Assembly: GCF_003113895.1 (NCBI RefSeq)
Contig: NZ_BDUD01000001.1
Span: forward strand, 1,835,821-1,899,820
Source: Nostoc commune NIES-4072
GTDB taxonomy: Bacteria > Cyanobacteriota > Cyanobacteriia > Cyanobacteriales > Nostocaceae
Direction of reading: 5' to 3'
DNA: 64,000 bases
Shown here: in pieces, positions 53,032-62,870 of the stretch
How the letters are laid out: the number at the start of each line of letters is the position of its first letter
Numbering within the stretch: the stretch's first letter is position 1
Program-made: the position numbers and the translations under genes
Notes under the pieces: model-generated
Database searches by the model: none
What the model saw: the letters and a program-made list of their open reading frames with translations, nothing else
Told to the model about the DNA's origin: nothing

Positions 53032-53146
53032 GGATGTGAAAAAGCGATTGCCTGGCGTCACATCAATAGAGAGTTGCTATTGCCCAGGTTACAACATCTT
53101 AACGAAACTTGGTCAACAAAGATTGGCAATATTCTTAACCAGAATG

Positions 53147-53848
53147 TTACTCATAAGCTAAGACCTTACGAGCATCGCCATCAAAAGTATCAAGCATTCG
53201 TTCGCGCCAGCTAAAAATGGGATCATCTCCTACAAGTAAGGGAAATGGGCTAACGCTACGTGCCCATTGAAAAGAGCCAAACACCACATAGTCTGCCCAA
53301 GCTGGTGTTTGTCCGGCTAAGAAGCTTTGGTGCTGGAGAGTTCGACGCATTGGGGTTAGGCTATTACGAAAGGTGACAACTCGTTGTTCCCGATCGGCAG
53401 AAATGACCTCTAATGTTGCACCAAAAGCCTTTTCGCGTGTTTGGCGGAAGTAGTCTTTGTCCTTTTCGTGTAGGTGCGAATAAATATCTGTAATAATCAG
53501 TCGCAAGATTTCAGGATTGAGTACTGCTTCCACCCAATCAGTAGTAAATCGAGATAACGACTTTCCAACTTCTCCACCAAATAGTGATGGGTACTTAGGG
53601 TAATTCTCCTCCAAATACTGAGCGATCGCCCAGGAATCGTAAACAACTTGCTCACGATCAACTATTACTGGCACTTTACCTTGTCCTGAGAAGGCTATAG
53701 TTTCCTTTTCAGTAAAACGCCAAGGTACAGTTTCAAAAGGCAATCCCTTATGGAGTAGAGCCAGCCGCACGCGCCAACAGTTAGGACTAAAACGGCGATT
53801 GTTTTCAGCCCCTGCCAAATCGTACAGCCTAATCTTTGTTGATTGCAT
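53147..53848 (-). CDS. Glutathione S-transferase family protein
   Basis: 233 residues. The N-terminal thioredoxin-like domain is RLYDLAGAENNRRFSPNCWR ... VRLALLHKGLPFETVPWRFT and GQGKVPVIVDREQVVYDSWA, with the cis-Pro and glutathione-binding Asp-Ser pair; the C-terminal helical domain runs from residue 100. RFSPNCWR at the active site is similar to beta-etherase/LigE-like GSTs. Substrate unknown. Convergent neighbour of none; lies upstream of pcrA on the same strand. Confidence 0.85.
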   Translation of the reverse strand: MQSTKIRLYDLAGAENNRRFSPNCWRVRLALLHKGLPFETVPWRFTEKETIAFSGQGKVPVIVDREQVVYDSWAIAQYLEENYPKYPSLFGGEVGKSLSRFTTDWVEAVLNPEILRLIITDIYSHLHEKDKDYFRQTREKAFGATLEVISADREQRVVTFRNSLTPMRRTLQHQSFLAGQTPAWADYVVFGSFQWARSVSPFPLLVGDDPIFSWRERMLDTFDGDARKVLAYE

Positions 53849-54308
53849 GATTGATTGTATTCCTGAAAATTTTATGCTGTCTTGACGATTAAGCCTAGAT
53901 TACTGCTAATCGAGCGCAATTTGAGCGAGCATTATCTTTACAGGATTTACGCCAAAAATTTTCAAACCTATATAATTTGTGTCAAGGCAATTCATAAATT
54001 GCCCCTACAATACGTTAATTTTTTCTACGCTACATAGGTTGATCGTCAGTTCTTCTTACACGTTTCGTCGTAAGATCAGCGACGGGGAATCTAACATCAA
54101 AAAATGCTGGGCAAGCTTTAACTTTTTCTGCGATTGACCCTGTTTAATACCTAACCAATAAGTATTGTCACCAATAGGACTATTCACTCCTTGAGTATCC
54201 AATTGACATTGGGTAGCAATACACAATACATCACGATTCAACCGTTAAGTTTTTAAAGATGAAAAATTTCTTTAATTTCAGGTTTAACCAATACAAGGAG
54301 GAGTGGAT
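53849..54308. other. Intergenic region upstream of sbtA
   Basis: 460 bases. A hairpin GGCAATT - CATA - AATTGCC is at 53986-54003. A 61-codon minus-strand frame (54056-54241, containing NSPIGDNTYWLGIKQGQ) is open but has no recognised relatives or ribosome site and is left unassigned. The sbtA promoter should lie in the last 150 bases. Confidence 0.45.
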
Positions 54309-55277
54309 ATGGATATCAGCTTAATTGTATCCAATATTTTAAATCCGCCAATCCTGTTTTTCTTTTTAGGCATGACTGCTGTTTTTGTCAAGTCTGATTT
54401 AGAAATTCCCGCACCAATGCCCAAACTCTTTTCCTTGTACTTGCTGTTTGCCATTGGTTTTAAGGGAGGGGTAGAACTAATCAAAAGCGGTGTAACTCAG
54501 GAAGTCGTTCTAACACTCGCAGCAGCAATGATGATGGCTTGTGTTGTTCCAATTTACACCTTTTTTATCTTGAAGTGGAAATTGGATACTTACGATGCGG
54601 CTGCGATCGCAGCAACCTACGGTTCTATCAGTGCCGTCACCTTCATCACAGCTAGCGCTTTTTTAACTGAGCTTGGTATTGCTTTTGATGGTTACATGGT
54701 GGCAGCCCTTGCCCTGATGGAATCTCCAGCAATTATAGTTGGTCTAATTTTAGTAAATATATTCACCGTCGATGGAAAGCGAGAGTTATCGTGGCCGGAA
54801 GTTTTGCAAGAAGCATTTCTTAACAGTTCAGTTTTTCTATTAGTAGGTAGTCTATTAATAGGTGTCTTGACAGGAGAACACGGTTGGCATGTCTTAGAAC
54901 CTTTTACTCAAGGGTTATTTTATGGCGTTCTCACCTTCTTTTTACTTGACATGGGATTGGTGGCTGCTAAAAGAATTAAAGACTTGCAAAAAACCGGAGT
55001 TTTCCTAATTTTATTTGCCATACTAATTCCTATACTCAATGCAGGCATCGGGTTAGTGATCGCCAAATTGATCGGTATGCCTCGCGGAGATTCGCTGTTG
55101 TTCGCTGTATTGTGTGCCAGTGCTTCTTACATCGCTGTCCCTGCGGCTATGCGGATGACTGTTCCCGAAGCAAATCCCAGCCTGTATGTTTCAACCGCTT
55201 TAGCAGTAACATTCCCGTTCAATATTATTGTGGGAATTCCGTTATATCTCTACGTAATTAACCTATTCTGGAGGTAA
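54309..55277 (+). CDS. sbtA: Sodium-dependent bicarbonate transporter SbtA
   Basis: 322 residues from ATG 54309; AGGAGG at 54296-54301 with seven bases spacing favours this over the GTG at 54303. Ten hydrophobic helices, with family stretches NILNPPILFFFLGMTAVFVK-SDLEIP, LYLLFAIGFKGGVELIKSGV, AAIAATYGSISAVTFITASA and ASASYIAVPAAMRMTVPEAN. SbtA imports HCO3- with Na+ at low CO2. Shorter than Synechocystis SbtA (about 374), so it may be a distinct subgroup. Followed at four bases by sbtB and then a carbonic anhydrase. Confidence 0.93.
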   Translation: MDISLIVSNILNPPILFFFLGMTAVFVKSDLEIPAPMPKLFSLYLLFAIGFKGGVELIKSGVTQEVVLTLAAAMMMACVVPIYTFFILKWKLDTYDAAAIAATYGSISAVTFITASAFLTELGIAFDGYMVAALALMESPAIIVGLILVNIFTVDGKRELSWPEVLQEAFLNSSVFLLVGSLLIGVLTGEHGWHVLEPFTQGLFYGVLTFFLLDMGLVAAKRIKDLQKTGVFLILFAILIPILNAGIGLVIAKLIGMPRGDSLLFAVLCASASYIAVPAAMRMTVPEANPSLYVSTALAVTFPFNIIVGIPLYLYVINLFWR

Positions 55278-55281
55278 TAAT

Positions 55282-55593
55282 ATGCACGTAGTTAAAAAGA
55301 TAGAAATTATCGCCAACTCTTTTGAACTTGCCAAAATTTTAGATAGTTTAGACAAGTCGGGTATACATAACTATGCCGTAATCCGAAATGTTACTGGTAA
55401 AGGATTACAAGGAACGACTGAAGATTTAGACATGACCATGTTTGATAATGTTTACATCCTCGCGTTTTGTATGCCAGAACAACTCAATCGGGTTGTAGAA
55501 AATATCAAACCACTTCTTAATAAGTTCGGAGGTACTTGCTACGTTTCCGATGTGATGGAAATTCGCTCTGTCAGATGTGTAGCGTCGATGTAA
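55282..55593 (+). CDS. sbtB: PII-like regulator SbtB
   Basis: 103 residues: KKIEIIANSFELAKILDSLD, KSGIHNYAVIRNVTGKGLQG, NVYILAFCMPEQLNRVVENI and GGTCYVSDVMEIRSVRC. This is the PII fold adapted to SbtB, which binds adenine nucleotides including cAMP and controls SbtA. The C-terminal CxxxxxC redox loop found in some SbtB is not present; a single Cys remains near the end. Translationally coupled to sbtA. Confidence 0.93.
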   Translation: MHVVKKIEIIANSFELAKILDSLDKSGIHNYAVIRNVTGKGLQGTTEDLDMTMFDNVYILAFCMPEQLNRVVENIKPLLNKFGGTCYVSDVMEIRSVRCVASM

Positions 55594-55608
55594 AAAAGTT
55601 ATAAATCA

Positions 55609-56322
55609 ATGAAGCATTTCATGGAACGTCGTGACTTTTTGAAGTTGGGAATGACGGGGGCGTTTGGGATGATGCTATCTGCCAGCGATTTGCTTTGGCG
55701 GGTGGAAGAGGCTAAAGCTGCCGAAATACCCTCAACTTCCCTTAAATCCCTTAGTCCTGATGCAGCCTTACAAAAACTGATGGAGGGGAATCAGCGATTT
55801 GTTGCTCATCAACCCCAATACCCCGATCAATCGGCACTGCGGTTGCAAGAAGTTGCTCAAGCTCAACATCCATTTGCAACTATTCTTAGTTGTGCGGATT
55901 CACGAGTCCCCGCAGAAATTGTTTTTGATCAGGGCATTGGGGACATCTTTGATATTCGGATTGCCGGAAATATCGCTACGCCTGAAGCGATTGGTAGTAT
56001 TGAATACGCGGTTGTCTTATTAGCCTCTCCGCTATTGATGGTAATGGGTCATGAACGTTGCGGAGCTGTAACCGCCGCAGTCCAAAACGAATCGTTACTC
56101 GGTGATATTAGTACTTTTGTGAAGGCAATTAAGCCAGCAGTGGAAAAGGTTAAGAGTCAGTCGGGTGATGCGGTTGAGAATGCTGTGGTGGCAAATGTGC
56201 AATATCAAATTGAACGGTTGAAGCGATCGCAGCTTTTAACTGAGCAAGTGCGATCGGGCAAATTGAAAATTGTCGGAGGTCGTTATGACTTGGATACAGG
56301 GAGGGTAACTATTATTACTTAG
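55609..56322 (+). CDS. Exported beta-type carbonic anhydrase
   Basis: 237 residues. MERRDFLKLGMTGAFGMMLS with the twin Arg is a Tat-type signal; an internal Met at 55621 may be the true start. Zinc site: Cys95 with Asp97 and Arg99 (ILSCADSRVPAE) and His148 with Cys151 (MVMGHERCGAV). Other conserved parts: GNIATPEAIGSIEYAVVLLA and GRYDLDTGRVTII. It interconverts CO2 and HCO3- and its export suggests work in the periplasm beside SbtA. It follows sbtB by 15 bp, so the three form a bicarbonate-acquisition operon. A C-rich/G-rich repeat follows. Confidence 0.93.
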   Translation: MKHFMERRDFLKLGMTGAFGMMLSASDLLWRVEEAKAAEIPSTSLKSLSPDAALQKLMEGNQRFVAHQPQYPDQSALRLQEVAQAQHPFATILSCADSRVPAEIVFDQGIGDIFDIRIAGNIATPEAIGSIEYAVVLLASPLLMVMGHERCGAVTAAVQNESLLGDISTFVKAIKPAVEKVKSQSGDAVENAVVANVQYQIERLKRSQLLTEQVRSGKLKIVGGRYDLDTGRVTIIT

Positions 56323-56331
56323 TTTGGGAGA

Positions 56332-56425
56332 TAAGGGAGATGAGGGAGATGAGGGGGCAGGGGAGGCAGGGGAGGCAGGGGGAGAAGATATTAATAACCA
56401 ATGCCCCATGCCCCATGCCCCATTC
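56332..56425 (+). repeat. G-rich repeat plus heptamers after the carbonic anhydrase gene
   Basis: GGGAGATGA-type nonamers and GGGGAGGCA-type decamers at 56332-56392, then CATGCCC heptamers to 56425. It has the same block order as the cobN inserts. It lies between the convergent carbonic anhydrase and sensor kinase genes. Confidence 0.9.
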
Positions 56426-58097
56426 AATCTTGCACAGTCATTGGCAGACGAATAGTAAAAGTAGAACCGACTCCCGGTTGACTTTTGACAATAATCTCAC
56501 CACCCATCATCTGGCAAAAGTGACGGCTAATTGCTAACCCCAATCCCGTACCTCCATACTTTTTCGTAGTCGAGGTATCTCCTTGTGTAAAAGGTTTAAA
56601 TAACTGCTGCTGTTGACCTTGAGACATGCCTATGCCTGTGTCAGTAACAGTGAAAGTAATCATCCCCAAAGGAGCCTCCGGTCGGAATTCATCCTTTTCT
56701 CTTTTGACTGTTAGCGTGATTTTGCCGTTTGTAGTGAATTTACTGGCGTTGCTGAGTAAGTTTAACAACACCTGCCGCATCCTAGTTTGATCGGCGTACA
56801 TCATGCCAAGTTGCTGATCAACATGCACTTCTAAAACATTGGCATTTTTTTCTATAGCTGGTTTGACAGTGAGGACAACATTATGAATCAGCGTCGCAAT
56901 CTCGAATGTCTCTGGATAGAGGGCCATTTTCCCCGCTTCAATTTTTGACAAGTCGAGGATTTCGTTAATCAAGTGCAGTAGATGCTTACCAGCAGCGTTA
57001 ATTGTTTCTAAGTCTGTGATAAAGTCTGGCGATAAACCAAGATCGGTAGCGTCGTCTTCTAGAAGTTGACTTAAGCCAATGACAGCATTTAATGGTGTGC
57101 GTAATTCGTGGCTGACATTGGCCAAAAATACGCTTTTTGCTTTGCTAGCAGCTTCGGCTAATTCTTTAGCTTGTTGTAGTTCTTTTGTTCGCTCAGATAC
57201 TCGCTCAATTAGACGATTTAAAGATTTGGCGAGTAGGCCAATTTCATCTTCAGTGGTAACAGGCGCTCGTAAATCGAAATTATGTTTCCTTGCAACTTGT
57301 TCAGCTACTTGGGTGACAGTGATAACTGGTTCAGCGATCGCTCGACTGGTACGCCAAGCTACAATGGCTGCGATCGCCACTGAAACCAGCATACTCACGA
57401 TCACGATCAATCGCTCAATTATTTTTGCCTGCTCAACAGCTTTTTGCCTTTGTTGCTCTTGTTCTTGGGCAGTTTGCAGGATGTTAGTCAAGCTTTGAGA
57501 AAGCTGCTCTAGCCGGATGGCTGTATCACCACGCATAATTGCCAATAACTGCGATCGGGCGGAAGAAATCTGCCCAGACTGCACTTTTTGGGAGTCAATT
57601 TTCTCTAAGACGACCTCGATTTGCTCAACGTAAGCTTTTAAATTTTTCTTGTAATCCTGCAATAACGTCTGTAAAGTCGAACTTGTTGCGGCTAGTCTTT
57701 TAGGTTTACTGTTGATAAATACGCCAATTTTTGACTCTAATTGCTTGGCTTTTTCAACATTCTTCAGAAAATCGGCTTTTTTGGTTTGTAGCTGTTGTGA
57801 ATCTTCCAATACAGCAACTAGGTTAGAGCTATGTAATTGCGCCCCGACTACTGCATCTTTATAATTACTCAGTAGTTGACCTTGTTCGTATGCTTGGTTG
57901 AATTGCCTAACTTCCCTTCCCCGGTAGTAGTTGGCGATGACTAACCCAGTCAGTGAGCCAAAAAAGCCAATTCCAATAGCTACAAAGTACCCATAGCCAA
58001 TTTTTTGATGGATGCGCCAGGAACTGGCTTTGAGTTTCCCTCGTGAGGGAAATTCTATGGTCGGGAGTTCGTCTGTCGATGGCTCTTCGGCTGACAC
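56424..58097 (-). CDS. Membrane sensor histidine kinase with HAMP domain
   Basis: 557 residues, GTG start. Two membrane helices near residues 35-55 ([20 protein letters not shown]) and 229-250 ([20 protein letters not shown]) enclose a helical sensor region with coiled coil. HAMP covers about 250-305. HisKA is [20 protein letters not shown] with the phosphoacceptor His; the ATPase part has [35 protein letters not shown] and [20 protein letters not shown]. No receiver. The signal sensed is unknown; the extra N-terminal 30 residues are acidic. Confidence 0.92.
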   Translation of the reverse strand: MSAEEPSTDELPTIEFPSRGKLKASSWRIHQKIGYGYFVAIGIGFFGSLTGLVIANYYRGREVRQFNQAYEQGQLLSNYKDAVVGAQLHSSNLVAVLEDSQQLQTKKADFLKNVEKAKQLESKIGVFINSKPKRLAATSSTLQTLLQDYKKNLKAYVEQIEVVLEKIDSQKVQSGQISSARSQLLAIMRGDTAIRLEQLSQSLTNILQTAQEQEQQRQKAVEQAKIIERLIVIVSMLVSVAIAAIVAWRTSRAIAEPVITVTQVAEQVARKHNFDLRAPVTTEDEIGLLAKSLNRLIERVSERTKELQQAKELAEAASKAKSVFLANVSHELRTPLNAVIGLSQLLEDDATDLGLSPDFITDLETINAAGKHLLHLINEILDLSKIEAGKMALYPETFEIATLIHNVVLTVKPAIEKNANVLEVHVDQQLGMMYADQTRMRQVLLNLLSNASKFTTNGKITLTVKREKDEFRPEAPLGMITFTVTDTGIGMSQGQQQQLFKPFTQGDTSTTKKYGGTGLGLAISRHFCQMMGGEIIVKSQPGVGSTFTIRLPMTVQD

Positions 58098-59169
58098 TTT
58101 TTTGCTTTCTGAACTGCTGTCAATAGGGGTTGGCTTTTGAGGAAGGCATTTCTCAAACCCCCTTGCTTTCCCACAAGAATCACCAAATCAGTTTAACTTG
58201 TGCAAACACTTTAATTGGTGATTAACATTTACATTACCTTCTTTTATAGCAATAGCAAATCATTACTTACTATATAATTCACATATCCTTATATGAAATA
58301 GGTAAATTTGATAGCAATATTGCTAAGTATAGTTACTGAGAGCGAATAGGATTCACTTTTTTCAGCAGCAACAAATAATTCTCTACACTAAAGACCTATC
58401 TAAAACTGTCTTCTCCTTACCACAATACTTTCCTCAATATGCGGTTAATAACAATGAGTTGTTACCATCAGGTATGCCACTACTCTACCTTAACTGCTTC
58501 CTTATAAAATTAATACAATCAGGAAAAAAACAAAAGCTTTGACACTCGTTGAGCATTGGGCATGGGGCATTGGGCATTGGGCATGGGGAAAGAGGAGGCT
58601 GGACGCAGAAATTCTTTAAGTTTTAATTTTTAATTGATTTCTTTCCTTGCTCCCTCATCTCCAAGGCAGAAGTATCATAAAATAGCTTAAAAGTCTACTC
58701 TGTGTGAACACAAAAAAATTTTACTAGGTATTAATATCAATACGAATGCGTTAATTTACCAATGCGGCTTAAGATAGCTTTAATATCAGCTAAAATCGGG
58801 TTTTAGGCTTATATAAATGAGAGGTGGGCTGATTTTTGCCAGATTTGTACTTAAATTTAGTACGATTATGAGCGAATGACACAGAATGGGATAATCACAA
58901 CCAGAGGATTCCACTTGATTCAAGAAAAGAACTCAGAAAGCTGATCAGAATACATCCTGCTGCCTTCTTAGTTCTATCCTCATCCTGAGTGTCTACCTTG
59001 TAGTTGATGCAGTAGATATTACAGGACAATTATAGTTATAGGACACTAAAACCTTTTTGTGCCCTTAACGCAATTGTACTAATGCACTTGTGGATTACCT
59101 AATCAACAGCCTTTAGGTTGTAATTATCCAGATTAGAAAAACTCAACTGTCAAATATATAGGAGTGAAA
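58098..59169. other. Intergenic region of about 1.07 kb
   Basis: No open frame of note and no recognised RNA gene. A CATTGGG/CATGGGG heptamer stretch lies at 58554-58589. The rest is AT-rich with several long A or T runs; the promoter of the CAAD gene must be within the last part. An RNA gene of unknown family cannot be excluded. Confidence 0.5.
58554..58589 (+). repeat. Heptamer tandem repeat (CATTGGG / CATGGGG)
   Basis: Five 7-bp units alternating CATTGGG and CATGGGG, belonging to the same STRR class as the cobN inserts. Confidence 0.9.
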
Positions 59170-59607
59170 ATGCCAGAACAAGAATTTACCGAAACCGCAT
59201 CCAAAGAGACTACAGTGGCAGAGATCAACAGCCAAACAGGAACCATCACCAAACTCCAGCCTCCCGCACAGTCTCAAGATGAATGGCAAAAATATGGTGA
59301 GCAAATTTCTAGCTTTTTAGCAACATTGCCAGAATATCTGGGAAGCTTCTTCAATCAATATAAGCAACCCCTGATCACTGTTGGTTTAATTGTGGGATCA
59401 ATTGTTGGGGTTAAAGTACTCTTGGCAATATTAGATGCTTTGAATGATATCCCGTTGGTAGCACCTACTTTTGAGTTGATCGGTATTGGTTACTCTGCTT
59501 GGTTTGTTTACCGCTATTTACTCAAAGCCTCAACCAGGAAAGAGTTAACTACTGAAATCACCACTCTTAAATCACAAGTGGTTGGTCAACAAATTCCAGA
59601 AGCTTAA
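59170..59607 (+). CDS. CAAD-domain (CURT1-like) membrane protein
   Basis: 145 residues from ATG 59170, with AGGAG six bases before it; a GTG at 59164 is less likely. After a polar N-terminus the CAAD domain follows: PEYLGSFFNQYKQPLITVGL, IVGSIVGVKVLLAILDALND and PLVAPTFELIGIGYSAWFVY, giving two transmembrane helices with amphipathic flanks. This domain occurs in cyanobacterial aminoacyl-tRNA synthetases and in stand-alone thylakoid proteins related to CURT1, which bends thylakoid membranes. Here it is stand-alone. Confidence 0.92.
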   Translation: MPEQEFTETASKETTVAEINSQTGTITKLQPPAQSQDEWQKYGEQISSFLATLPEYLGSFFNQYKQPLITVGLIVGSIVGVKVLLAILDALNDIPLVAPTFELIGIGYSAWFVYRYLLKASTRKELTTEITTLKSQVVGQQIPEA

Positions 59608-59792
59608 TAGTGATTATCGCAACTCTTAGAGACGCTATGCGTAGCTTGCTCCTATGTAGAAGTAAGCTCTAATTGCAAATCACGAAGTCTGATCGCCAGA
59701 AGTCGGCGATCAGACTTCTAGTGATCGCCTCTTTTGACCTTCGGTTTAACGTAAGTTCGATGAACCTATCTTTGACTTGAACTTTTTAGATT

Positions 59793-60908
59793 CTATCTTG
59801 GAGCGGGCGATAATTTTGGAGACACGCTACCGGATGTCTGCGACGGGCTAAGTCTACGCACTATGTTTTGAGATGAAATTCCCTCCAACTTGCCCCGTTT
59901 TACCAAAGCTTGATGAATCATCGCCGCCACTTCAGCCCTAGTAGCTACTTTGTTGGGAGCAAGAATTTGTGGATTTGGATAGTTAACTACCAGACCATTG
60001 GCTGTAGCAGCAGCTATTTTGCTAGTGGCATAGCTTGGAATATTTTTAGCATCTTTATAGACACTTAAAATCTGATTTTGAGAAGTGGGTGATTTCAAAT
60101 TCAATCCACTAACAAGGGCAACTAAAACTTGCACTCGCGTAATATTTTGTTGTGGTTTGAAGGTTTTTTTCGGGTAGCCTTTGAGAAACCCGGCACTGAT
60201 AGCTTGGTCAATTGCTGAAGTAGCCCAAAATTTTGCTGGTACATCTTGAAATGCGATCGCAGTCTTAGAGGGTTCTTGGTCAAAGGCTTTTTGCAGGATA
60301 GCAGCAAATTCAGCACGGTTTACAGGCTGATTTGGTCTAAAAGAATAATCAGGAAACCCCTTGAGAATACCACGGGAAGAAAGAACATCTATAAAACGCC
60401 GACCCCAAAAGTTACTGGGCACATCGTTAAATGCAATTGGTGGCGGAATAATAGATTTTTGTTTTGCCGGAGTTACTAAAGGCAAAGCTGATGATGTAAT
60501 TGATGACTCAAGCCCTGCTGAAGAGGATACAGTTGTCTGTGGTTGTGGAGATTGAGTTGGAATTACCTGAGCAGATGGTAACACTGTGCGGGAAGAAGTA
60601 GGGAATGCAGGTGTCTTGGGTTCAACAACAGCCTCTGGTAGAGATGACGGCAAAACGTTGTTGGCGACTGCATTTGGTTCTCCCTTGGGAGTAGGGAAGG
60701 GCAATAGTTGATTTGGTTGAACACTTCTAGACGGAGTAGGGGAAGGCGACAGCAACCCGTTTAAGTTCCAGCTAGAATCCCTGCGGGACAATGACCAAAA
60801 AAGAATCGCTCCGATAGTGGCGAAGGCAACCAGTATGGCTATAAATTCATCAAAGCCAAGGGCAGTTTTTTGGGATGACTCCGGTTCGGAAGGAGGTCTA
60901 TTTGTCAT
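59793..60908 (-). CDS. S-layer homology (SLH) domain protein
   Basis: 371 residues. A membrane helix near residues 20-42 (FDEFIAILVAFATIGAILFW) anchors it; a Pro/Ser/Thr/Gln-rich linker runs to residue 150; then three SLH repeats: FNDVPSNFWGRRFIDVLSSR ... FPDYSFRPNQPVNRAEFAAI, FQDVPAKFWATSAIDQAISA ... TFKPQQNITRVQVLVALVSG and YKDAKNIPSYATSKIAAATA ... VATRAEVAAMIHQAL. SLH domains attach proteins to the cell wall. A stand-alone anchor protein of unknown partner. Confidence 0.92.
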   Translation of the reverse strand: MTNRPPSEPESSQKTALGFDEFIAILVAFATIGAILFWSLSRRDSSWNLNGLLSPSPTPSRSVQPNQLLPFPTPKGEPNAVANNVLPSSLPEAVVEPKTPAFPTSSRTVLPSAQVIPTQSPQPQTTVSSSAGLESSITSSALPLVTPAKQKSIIPPPIAFNDVPSNFWGRRFIDVLSSRGILKGFPDYSFRPNQPVNRAEFAAILQKAFDQEPSKTAIAFQDVPAKFWATSAIDQAISAGFLKGYPKKTFKPQQNITRVQVLVALVSGLNLKSPTSQNQILSVYKDAKNIPSYATSKIAAATANGLVVNYPNPQILAPNKVATRAEVAAMIHQALVKRGKLEGISSQNIVRRLSPSQTSGSVSPKLSPAPR

Positions 60909-61016
60909 CGTGATTACCCTGGTAGCAGTAAAATTTGTGTCTAAACAAATTAAGCCATAGATGACTCTTTTACACCACCCCTTTTTAATTCGTAATTTGT
61001 AATTCGGAGCAAAATA

Positions 61017-61322
61017 TTAAAGTTCTGGTTCAACGCCAAGCGATCGCAATTGAGCAGCTAGGTGATCGGCTCTTTGGGATTCCTGTTCTGCCCTTTGGCG
61101 TTCTTGTTCAGCTCTTTCCTGACCAATACAGTATTGACCTTCAGGATTTATTTGCTTGAGGACGGGTGTAATCGAGTCAGTTAGTAGGAGGCTCTGGGGA
61201 TGTTCTTGCCAATTTTTGCCTTCGGCACGCTCCGCGAACACAAATGTGCCATCGGACTCAGGAAGCTGGGTATGGTCGGGGAAAGGAGTGAGGGCGGTGG
61301 ATTGATTGGTTGCAGAGGTCAT
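61017..61322 (-). pseudogene. Uma2-family gene with internal deletion
   Basis: 101 residues from the Met of MTSATNQSTALTPFPDHTQL. The N-terminal part of a Uma2 protein (LPESDGTF, KNWQEHPQSLLLTDSITPVL, INPEGQYCIGQ) is joined to the usual C-terminal coil (ERAEQERQRAEQESQRADHL-AAQLRSLGVEPEL). The central nuclease domain with the PD-(D/E)XK residues, about 100 or more residues, is missing, so it cannot be active. In addition a 21-bp segment coding FAERAEG interrupts the GTFV-KNWQEH sequence. An ATG at 61382 gives a longer but unlikely start. Confidence 0.75.
61218..61238. repeat. 21-bp small dispersed repeat inserted in the Uma2 gene
   Basis: GCCTTCGGCACGCTCCGCGA plus one A. It adds exactly seven codons (FAERAEG) where relatives read straight through. 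The inner GCCTTCGGCACGCT is typical of small dispersed repeats reported in Nostoc genomes. Confidence 0.65.
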
Positions 61323-61511
61323 AATGCTACCTTTGCACTTTTTGTAAAGGTTGTTTTTAGTGTAGCTTGCGATGAGCCGCAAGAACGCACTGGCTTAAGA
61401 TGGACTTCCGCCTTGCGATAGATACCCAAACCGAAACCGGATTTGGAGGATGACAAAATATAAAATATTAACTTATCGTTTACCTAGTATTTATAAAAAT
61501 CAGGGTGTATA

Positions 61512-62870
61512 GTGTCAGAAGAATTCAGTTGCCAAATCTCACCGCCATTTGTGTCTCTTGGTAGCGATCGCGATCTTGATTTAAATTCAACTCTCCAAGA
61601 ACTACCAATGTACAACTTCCCAGTGGAAATCAATCACACTGGTATGGAAGTGGCTAGTTTTTTGGAAAAATACCCCCAGCTACCAGGAGTAATTTTGGTA
61701 GAACAGGGAAAGTTCGTTGGAATGATTTCGCGGCGGCGACTGCTGGAGTTTTTAATTCGCCCATTGGGACAAGAATTATTTGTTCAGCAACCATTAGCCG
61801 TTCTCTACAGTTATGCGCGGATACCAATGTTGCTGCTTGCTGATACAACGTCGATTTTAACTGCGATGCAACTTAGCTTAAAGCGATCGCCAGAATTATT
61901 AGCAGAACCAATTGTAGTAGAAACAGAATCTGGTGCTTATAGATTGTTAGATGTCCAAGAATTGAGCATTATTTCTTGGCAAATTCGAGGAATCGACAAT
62001 CTGGTACGATATGAACGCAGCCAAGCCCAAATGATTCAAAATGATAAAATGGCAAATTTGGGACGTTTGGTAGACGGTGTAGCGCACGAAATTTTAGACC
62101 CAGTGGGTTTTATTTGGGGTAATATAACTTACGTTTCAAGCTACAGCCAAGATTTGCTCAAGCTGATAGCGGCTTATGAAAAAGAGTTACCATCAGCTTC
62201 TCAGGCAATTAATGATATTAAAGAAGAGATTGAATTTGAGTTTTTAGAACAAGATTTGTCGCGATCGCTTGTTAGTATTCGCACTGGAGCGGAAAGATTA
62301 AAAAAACTTGTTACCAGTTTACAAAACTTTTGTCATATCGATGAACTTTATCCCAAACCAGTGGATTTACACGCTTGTATTGATAGTATTATTTTATTAA
62401 TTAATAGCCGTCTTCAAGGAGAAATTGAAATTGTAAAATATTACGGTCAATTACCTCCACTGTATTGCTTTATGGGGCAGTTAAACCAGGTTTTGATGAA
62501 TATTTTCAGCGAAGTTGTGGATACTTTACTCAATGAAGCAGTGCGACAGCAGTTGCATCGAGAAGATACAAAAACTCTTCAAAAACCCCGAATTGAGATT
62601 AGTACAGAAGTAATTTCCCAGGAAGCAAGCAACCCAAATGCACCAGATTCTCGCTGGATATTAATTCGCATTTCTGACAATGGCCCTGGAATGTCTCAAG
62701 AATTGCAACAGCAAATTATAGAGTCGTTTTCTCTTGAAACGAAGAATAGTAAAAATACTAGTTTAGCAGTAAGCTATCGAATTATAACAGTGAGACATGG
62801 TGGAAAATTAAGTTTCCATTCACAGGCTGGTATAGGTACAAAATTTGAAATCTTATTGCCTTTAGTTTAA
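61512..62870 (+). CDS. Cytosolic sensor histidine kinase with CBS-like N-terminal pair
   Basis: 452 residues, GTG start. Residues 25-160 resemble two CBS-type sensor modules (TGMEVASFLEKYPQLPGVIL, GKFVGMISRRRLLEFLIRPL and IPMLLLADTTSILTAMQLSL). The dimerisation/phosphoacceptor segment is MANLGRLVDGVAHEILDPVG then FIWGNI, the H-E-I-x-P-x-x-F-I-x-G-N pattern of one kinase subgroup. ATPase: MGQLNQVLMNIFSEVVDTLL, ISDNGPGMSQELQQ, and a final HGGKLSFHSQAGIGTKFEIL. The G2 box is degenerate (NTSLAVSYRI). No membrane segment. Confidence 0.85.
   Translation: MSEEFSCQISPPFVSLGSDRDLDLNSTLQELPMYNFPVEINHTGMEVASFLEKYPQLPGVILVEQGKFVGMISRRRLLEFLIRPLGQELFVQQPLAVLYSYARIPMLLLADTTSILTAMQLSLKRSPELLAEPIVVETESGAYRLLDVQELSIISWQIRGIDNLVRYERSQAQMIQNDKMANLGRLVDGVAHEILDPVGFIWGNITYVSSYSQDLLKLIAAYEKELPSASQAINDIKEEIEFEFLEQDLSRSLVSIRTGAERLKKLVTSLQNFCHIDELYPKPVDLHACIDSIILLINSRLQGEIEIVKYYGQLPPLYCFMGQLNQVLMNIFSEVVDTLLNEAVRQQLHREDTKTLQKPRIEISTEVISQEASNPNAPDSRWILIRISDNGPGMSQELQQQIIESFSLETKNSKNTSLAVSYRIITVRHGGKLSFHSQAGIGTKFEILLPLV

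Noticed and set aside
53926..53965. Possible MITE end CAGGATTTACGCCAAAAATT
   Set aside because: Only loosely similar to AGGACTTACGCAAAAATT and without an opposite end.
54056..54241. 61-codon minus-strand frame upstream of sbtA
   Set aside because: Open but without ribosome site, family match or codon pattern to support it; left unassigned.
58098..59169. Hidden RNA gene in the 1.07-kb gap
   Set aside because: No tRNA, tmRNA, RNase P or 6S-like landmarks were recognised by eye; a covariance search would be needed.
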